The notes below the pieces were generated by a model. It saw nothing but the letters and a program-made list of their open reading frames with translations, was not told the origin of the DNA and searched no databases. A program made the position numbers and the translations under genes. A stretch of 64,000 nucleotides of DNA from Palsa-504 sp963834685 (GTDB taxonomy: Bacteria; Actinomycetota; Actinomycetes; Streptosporangiales; Streptosporangiaceae). Positions 59,602-64,000 of this stretch are shown here, one piece after another (the first letter of the stretch is position 1; each line of letters opens with the position of its first letter). The stretch spans positions 78,539 to 142,538 of the forward strand of contig CAWICW010000012.1 of NCBI GenBank assembly GCA_963834685.1, read 5' to 3'.

Positions 59602-61136
59602 TTACGCGGTGCCAGGACTGAGCGCGGGCATGCCCAGCAGGACGGGGCGGCGGTCGCGGGTGCGGCGGTCGCGGGTGCGGCGGTCGCGGGTGCGGCGGTC
59701 GCGGGTGCGGCGGTCGCGGGTGCGGCGGTCGCGGGTGCGGCGGTCGCGGGTGCGGCGGTCACGGCTTCCCAGGCGTCGCCTGCGCGGGTGCGGCGGATGG
59801 ACAGCGGCTCGGCGTCGGACAGCAGGTAGTGCGGGGCGGCGCGGGTGATGGTCACGGTCACGACGTCGCCGGGGCGGGGCGCGGACTCGTGCGGGGCGAA
59901 GTGGACCAGGCGGTTGTCGCGGGCGCGGCCGGACATGCGGTGGGTGGCAGCGTCCTTGCGGCCCTCGCCCTCGGCGACCAGGACCTCGACCGTCGCGCCG
60001 GTCAGCTTCCGGTTCTCGGCGAAGGTGGTCTCCTCGACCAGGGCGGTGAGCCGGTCGTAGCGTTCCTGCACGACGTTCGACGGGACCTGGCCGTCCATGG
60101 TGGCGGCGGGAGTGCCGGGGCGGATCGAGTAGCGGAAGGTGAACGCGCCCGCGAAGTGGGCCTGGCGGACCAGGGCCAGGGTGTCCTCGAAGTCCTCGTC
60201 GGTCTCGCCGGGGAAGCCGACGATGATGTCGGTGGTGATGGCGGCGCCGGGGATGGCGGCCCGGACCCGGTCCAGGATGGCCAGGTAGCGGTCCCGGCGG
60301 TAGGCGCGGCGCATGGCCTTCAGCACGGTGTCCGAGCCGGACTGCAGCGGCATGTGCAGGCTGGGCATGACGTTCGGGGTCTGCGCCATCGCGTCGATCA
60401 CGTCGTCGGTGAAGTCCCGGGGATGCGGGGAGGTGAAGCGGACGCGCTCCAGGCCCTCGATGTCCCCGCAGCTGCGCAGCAGCTTGCCGAACGCCTGCCG
60501 GTCGCCGAACTCGGCACCGTAGGAGTTCACGTTCTGGCCGAGCAGCGTGACCTCGAGGACGCCGTCCGCGACCAGCGCGCCGATCTCGGCCAGGATGTCA
60601 CCGGGGCGGCGGTCCCGCTCCTTGCCCCGCAGGCTGGGCACGATGCAGAAGGTGCAGGTATTGTTGCAGCCCACCGAGATCGAGACCCAGCCGGAATAGG
60701 CGGACTGCCGGCGGGCCGGCAGCAGCGAGGGGAACGTCTCCAGCGTCTCGGCGAACTCGACCTGCGCCTCGTTCCTGACCCGGGCCCGCTCGAGCAGCGC
60801 GGGCAGCGAGGCCATGTTGTGGGTGCCGTACACCACGTCTACCCAGGGGGCGCGCTGGGTGATCTTGGTCCGCTCCATCTGGGCCAGGCAGCCGCCTACC
60901 GCGATCTGCATGCCGTTCTTCTTCTGCGGCAGCAGGTGGCCCAGGTTCCCGTACAGCCGGTCGGCCGCGTTCTCGCGGACCGCGCAGGTGTTGAACACCA
61001 CCACGTCCGGGGTCTCACCGTCGGCGGCGGGCTGGTAGCCCGCCTCGTCCAGCAGGCCGGCCAGGCGCTCGGAGTCGTGGGTGTTCATCTGGCACCCGTA
61101 GGTGCGGATCTGGTAGGTACGGCCGCCTGCAGTCAC
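59602..61136 (-). CDS. miaB: tRNA-2-methylthio-N6-dimethylallyladenosine synthase MiaB
   Basis: Radical SAM methylthiotransferase that modifies A37 of tRNAs reading UNN codons. MTTase domain Cys: RTYGCQMN, NTCAVRE and GGCLAQ; radical SAM site VGCNNTCTFCIVPSLRG (CxxxCxxC); TRAM domain about 385-455 (TGATVEVLVAEGEGRKDAAT). GTG 61134-61136 begins the conserved TAGGRTYQIRTYGCQ. Near the end a 15-bp repeat encodes Ala-Ala-Pro-Ala-Thr seven times. Read straight on, the frame runs antisense through the neighbouring gene to 58983 (about 717 aa); a one-base shift after the repeat gives RPVLLGMPALSPGTA and a stop at 59602-59604, a normal MiaB tail. So a frameshift near 59645 is likely. Confidence 0.93.
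59647..59760. repeat. 15-bp tandem repeat (VNTR) in the 3' end of miaB
   Basis: GCGGGTGCGGCGGTC repeated seven times without mismatch at 59656-59760, plus a partial copy from 59647. It codes for Ala-Ala-Pro-Ala-Thr units on the minus strand. Perfect identity suggests recent expansion. Confidence 0.95.
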
Positions 61137-61373
61137 ACCACCAGGATAGGGGAGCGTGGCGACGACCGCGGGCGGCTCGGCATCCGCGGGAACTCGGGCC
61201 CGACGCGGGCACCACGGTCCGTTCGGGATAGAAAGGTATATGGCCGGAGGAAACACTTGCCAGGGTACCGGCCCAGCTCGGACAGTTATCTTCTAGTATC
61301 AACTGTTCTCTTCTGGTAACGGTCCATGGTCCGTATGCTGGCGGATTGGGTGGGGTGGGGTGGGACTCGGGTT
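61137..61373. promoter_or_regulatory. Divergent region between miaB and the kinase gene
   Basis: Contains GGTCCGTTCGGGATAGAAA (61216-61234), a relative of the 17-bp motif upstream of the amine oxidase, and an inverted repeat ACAGTT-N13-AACTGT (61282-61306) inside an AT-rich patch. These may be a promoter/operator for the kinase. Confidence 0.5.
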
Positions 61374-63930
61374 ATGGAGCATCTCAAGCCCGGTGATCCG
61401 AGCAAGGTGGGTAACTACCGGCTGATCGGACGGCTTGGCGAAGGCGGCATGGGACAGGTGTTCCTGGGCCTGTCGCCGGGTGGCCGTCAGGTCGCGGTGA
61501 AGATCATCCATCCCGGGTACGCCAGCGGCAAGCAGTTCCGTGAGCGGTTCGCGCGCGAGATCGAGGCGGCGCGGCGGGTCGGCGGCTTCCACACCGCGTC
61601 CGTCGTGGACGCTGACCCCGGGGCCGACCCGCCCTGGATGGTCACCGCGTTCATCCACGGCCCCTCGCTGCAGCAGGCCGTGGCCGAAGACGGGCCGTTC
61701 AGCCTGGAGCGGGTGTGCCCGGCTCGGCGCGGGCCTGGCCGAGGGGCTGGCCGCGATCCACGCCTGCGGGCTGGTCCACCGCGACCTGAAGCCAAGCAAC
61801 GTGATCCTGGCCGACGACGGGCCGCGCATCATCGACTTCGGAATCTCGCGGGCGGCCGAGGCAAGCCCGATGACGACGGCGGGGATGGTCGTCGGCACCT
61901 ACTCCTACATGTCCCCCGAGCAGCTGCGGGGCGACGTGGCCGGGCCCGCGAGCGATGTGTTCGCGCTGGGCTGCACGCTGGCCTTCGCCGCGACCGCCCG
62001 GGTCACGTTCGGCGACGACTCGCTCGTCACCGTGGTCTACCGCATCACCACCGAGCCGCCGGATCTGACCGGCGTGACCGAGGAGCACGGCTTCCGGGAC
62101 CTGGTCAGGGATTGCTTGTCCAAGTCCCCGGCCAACCGGCCCAGCCTGGCCACCATCATGGACCGCTTGGCCGAGACCGGCACCGCCGCTCAGGCCGTCC
62201 TGGCCGATCCGACCGCCGACTACTGGCAGGCCGGCGAGTCGGCCTCCCGCGGCGCGGCGGCGAGGCCGGCCCCGGCGGGGCCTGTCGGCGAGCCTGCGCT
62301 CCGCCCTCCCGCCGAGCCGTCGTCCCGCCCGGCGGCCGAGCCAGCGTCCCGCCCGGCGACCGAAGCGCCCGCGTCCCGCCCGGCGGCCGAGGCGCCCGCG
62401 TCCCGCCCGGTGGCCGAGGCGCCCGCGTCCCGCCCGGTGGCCGAGCCTGCCTCCCGCCCGGCGGCCGGGGAGCCGGCGCCGTCCCCATACGCCGCGGCCG
62501 CGGGGCCGCAGCCGGCTCCGTACGTCGCGCCCCCGGAGCCCAAGCCGTACCCGCACGCGGAGCCTCCTTCCGGGCAGGCCGGATCCCCGTCCGGGGGCGG
62601 GGTCGGGCTCGATTCTGGCCCGGGCGGCCAGCCCTCCTCGCCTGACCTCTACGAACCGACCCAGACCATGCGGACCGGCGACCGGACCGGTCCGGGCCAG
62701 GCCTCTGACCAGCAGCGCACCGGGCCGGAGGAAACCAAGCAAGACCAGCGGCCAGCCTGGGAGGTCGGGCCGCCGCCCAAGTCGGGCGCCCCCGGGCGCG
62801 GGTCAGGCGGCGGCGCGCGCCGCACGGTGCTGATCGTGGCCGCCGCCGTCGTCGTGGTGGTCGGCGCGGTCGTGGGCATCCTGCTCAGCAGCAGCAGTCC
62901 GAAGACCTCGCACCCGGTCGCGGTCCAGTCTTCGGCCCACGCGGGCGGTCATCCGTCGGCGAGCCCGAGCCTGCAGTCCAGCCCCGGGGTGCCGAACCAT
63001 CCCGAGTTGTCCCTGCACGATCCGGCCGGCAAGAACGTCTTCGGTGACGTGTTCAGCTCCGAGACCACGCTCGCGACCGGCGACAGCAACGGCAACAGCT
63101 ATATATGGGACCTGAGCAGCGGCAGTCTCACCAGCACCTTCACGGACCCGAACAGCAACGGCGTCAACGGCATCGCGTACAACGCGAGCAGCGACACGTA
63201 CGCGATCGCCGACGCGAACGGCAACATCTACCTGTGGAACGGGGCCAGCGGCAAGATCACCGCCACCTTGTCCAACGGCAGCCGGGACAACGACCGGGTG
63301 GCAATCAGCCCGGACGGCAACATGGTCGCGGTGGGCAGCAACGGCGGCAGCACCTACCTGTGGGACGTGAGCGGGGGCAACGCCAACTCCACTTCGACGA
63401 GCAGCTTCCACGACCCCGGCGGCAAGAATGTGTACGGGGTCGCGTTCAGTCCGGACGGCACCACGCTGGCGGCCGGCGACACCGACGGCAGCACGTACCT
63501 GTGGAACGTGTCCACCGGCCAGCTCACCGGCACGTTGCCGGACCCGGGCAGCAAGGGCCTGTACGACGTCGCGTTCAGCCCGGACGGGAAGCTGGTGGCG
63601 GTCTCCGACGAGTCCAGCACCACCACCGACGGCGTGGTCTACGTGTGGAGCGTGTCCACCGGCAAGCTGGTCTACTCGCTGGAGTCGTTCCACAATTCCG
63701 AATTCGCCGACATCGCGTTCACCCCGGACGGCAAATTCCTGGCCGCCGGGGACACCGTCGGCAACATCAGCTTCTGGAATCTGGACACCGGCAAGTACCT
63801 GACCACGCTGTCGAACCCGCTGGGCAAGGGCATTATCGGTATCGCGTTCAGTCCGAGCGGCGATGCCCTGGCCAGTACCGATACGGCAGGGGACGCGTAC
63901 ATCTGGAATACGAAATGGCTTGGCTCCTGA
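61374..63930 (+). CDS. Ser/Thr protein kinase with transmembrane helix and external WD40 beta-propeller (one frame break)
   Basis: ATG 61374 begins MEHLKPGDPSKVGNYRLIGR, then GEGGMGQVFLG (P-loop) and VAVKIIHPGY (Lys). At about 61713 one extra C (TGCCCGG) breaks the frame; correcting it restores RLGAGLAEGLAAIHACGLVH RDLKPSNVILADD (HRDLKPSN), IIDFGISR (DFG) and YMSPEQLRG. After a Pro/Ala-rich linker (about 280-470, with repeated Glu-Ala-Pro-Ala-Ser-Arg-Pro) comes a helix (TVLIVAAAVVVVVGAVVGIL) and six or seven WD40-like repeats (VAFSPDGTTLAAGDTDGSTY LWNVSTG). Corrected length about 851 aa. A PknB-like receptor kinase sensing outside signals through the propeller is inferred. Confidence 0.9.
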
Positions 63931-64000
63931 GGGAGTACCAGGATCCGTTCGGCATAAAGGGTTTTCTGGGTAAAAGGGTCAGCGCGCGAATTCGGTGGCG
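63931..64000 (+). promoter_or_regulatory. Intergenic end of window with exact copy of the 17-bp motif
   Basis: GATCCGTTCGGCATAAA at 63942-63958 is identical to 52995-53011 and is followed by GGGTAAAAGGG. It probably precedes a plus-strand gene beyond the window. Confidence 0.55.

Noticed and set aside
59647..59760. Possible CRISPR array
   Set aside because: Units are contiguous 15-mers with no spacers and lie in miaB.
59609..59848. Plus-strand frame encoding repeated Arg-Val-Arg-Arg-Ser
   Set aside because: Product of the 15-bp repeat read on the wrong strand.
1..64000. tRNA, rRNA or riboswitch
   Set aside because: No cloverleaf, conserved rRNA block or known riboswitch core was found by eye; a covariance-model search would be needed to exclude small RNAs.

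Overview
The window is high-GC DNA from an actinomycete. Evidence: strong G/C third-position bias, many GTG starts, an actinobacterial-type phenylacetate (paa) operon, a deazaflavin-type nitroreductase domain, WD40-fused Ser/Thr kinase and apparently leaderless genes with the start codon on the predicted +1. The genus cannot be fixed from the sequence; a soil-type filamentous actinomycete is likely. No rRNA, tRNA or CRISPR array was seen.

Layout. 1-2835 (minus): paaABCDE phenylacetyl-CoA epoxidase operon behind a palindromic PaaR-like operator; paaE runs off the window. 3.3-10 kb: a 117-bp dispersed repeat, a HEAT-repeat gene relic, a DUF2127 membrane protein, a class III aminotransferase, two chopped genes joined at 7.55 kb, a VOC protein and a membrane protein. 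10.37-13.94 kb and 33.40-36.98 kb: two closely related ~1190-aa proteins with zinc ribbons, class III cyclase, P-loop ATPase and TPR-like regions, both apparently leaderless, whose similarity continues past the stop codon. 14-23.4 kb: small hypotheticals, a second copy of the 117-bp repeat, a split-barrel fusion oxidoreductase, two methyltransferases, an FrsA/DHPON-hydrolase-like enzyme, an FAD oxidoreductase, and a coupled alpha/beta-hydrolase plus CARDB-like pair that both look damaged. 23.6-25.3 kb: an IS66-family element with perfect 16-bp inverted ends. 26-33 kb: alkylsulfatase, tyrosine recombinase, remnants of a sensor protein and of a Na+/Ca2+ exchanger, then a MarR-ClC operon. 37.4-41.3 kb: a shortened DinB protein, an operon of three tiny membrane proteins, a frameshifted TetR and a SnoaL-like protein. 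41.6-51.3 kb: lipoprotein, LamG protein, divergent hemerythrin/TetR pair, terpenoid-cyclase-fold protein, SDR, and several gene fragments. 51.4-64 kb: better-preserved genes: aromatic amino acid decarboxylase divergent from a copper amine oxidase, DUF885 protein, sterol-desaturase-like enzyme, quinone oxidoreductase, miaB and a WD40 Ser/Thr kinase.

How parts may work together: the decarboxylase (amino acid to amine), amine oxidase (amine to aldehyde) and paa operon (phenylacetyl-CoA degradation) form most of a plausible phenylalanine/phenethylamine-to-phenylacetate route, though the aldehyde dehydrogenase and CoA ligase are not in the window. Between roughly 3 and 51 kb the DNA is rich in truncated genes joined at sharp junctions, consistent with an accessory region under decay. 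Independently, at least five otherwise intact genes carry a single-base frame break, which suggests that sequencing or assembly errors contribute and that pseudogene calls based on one indel need caution.
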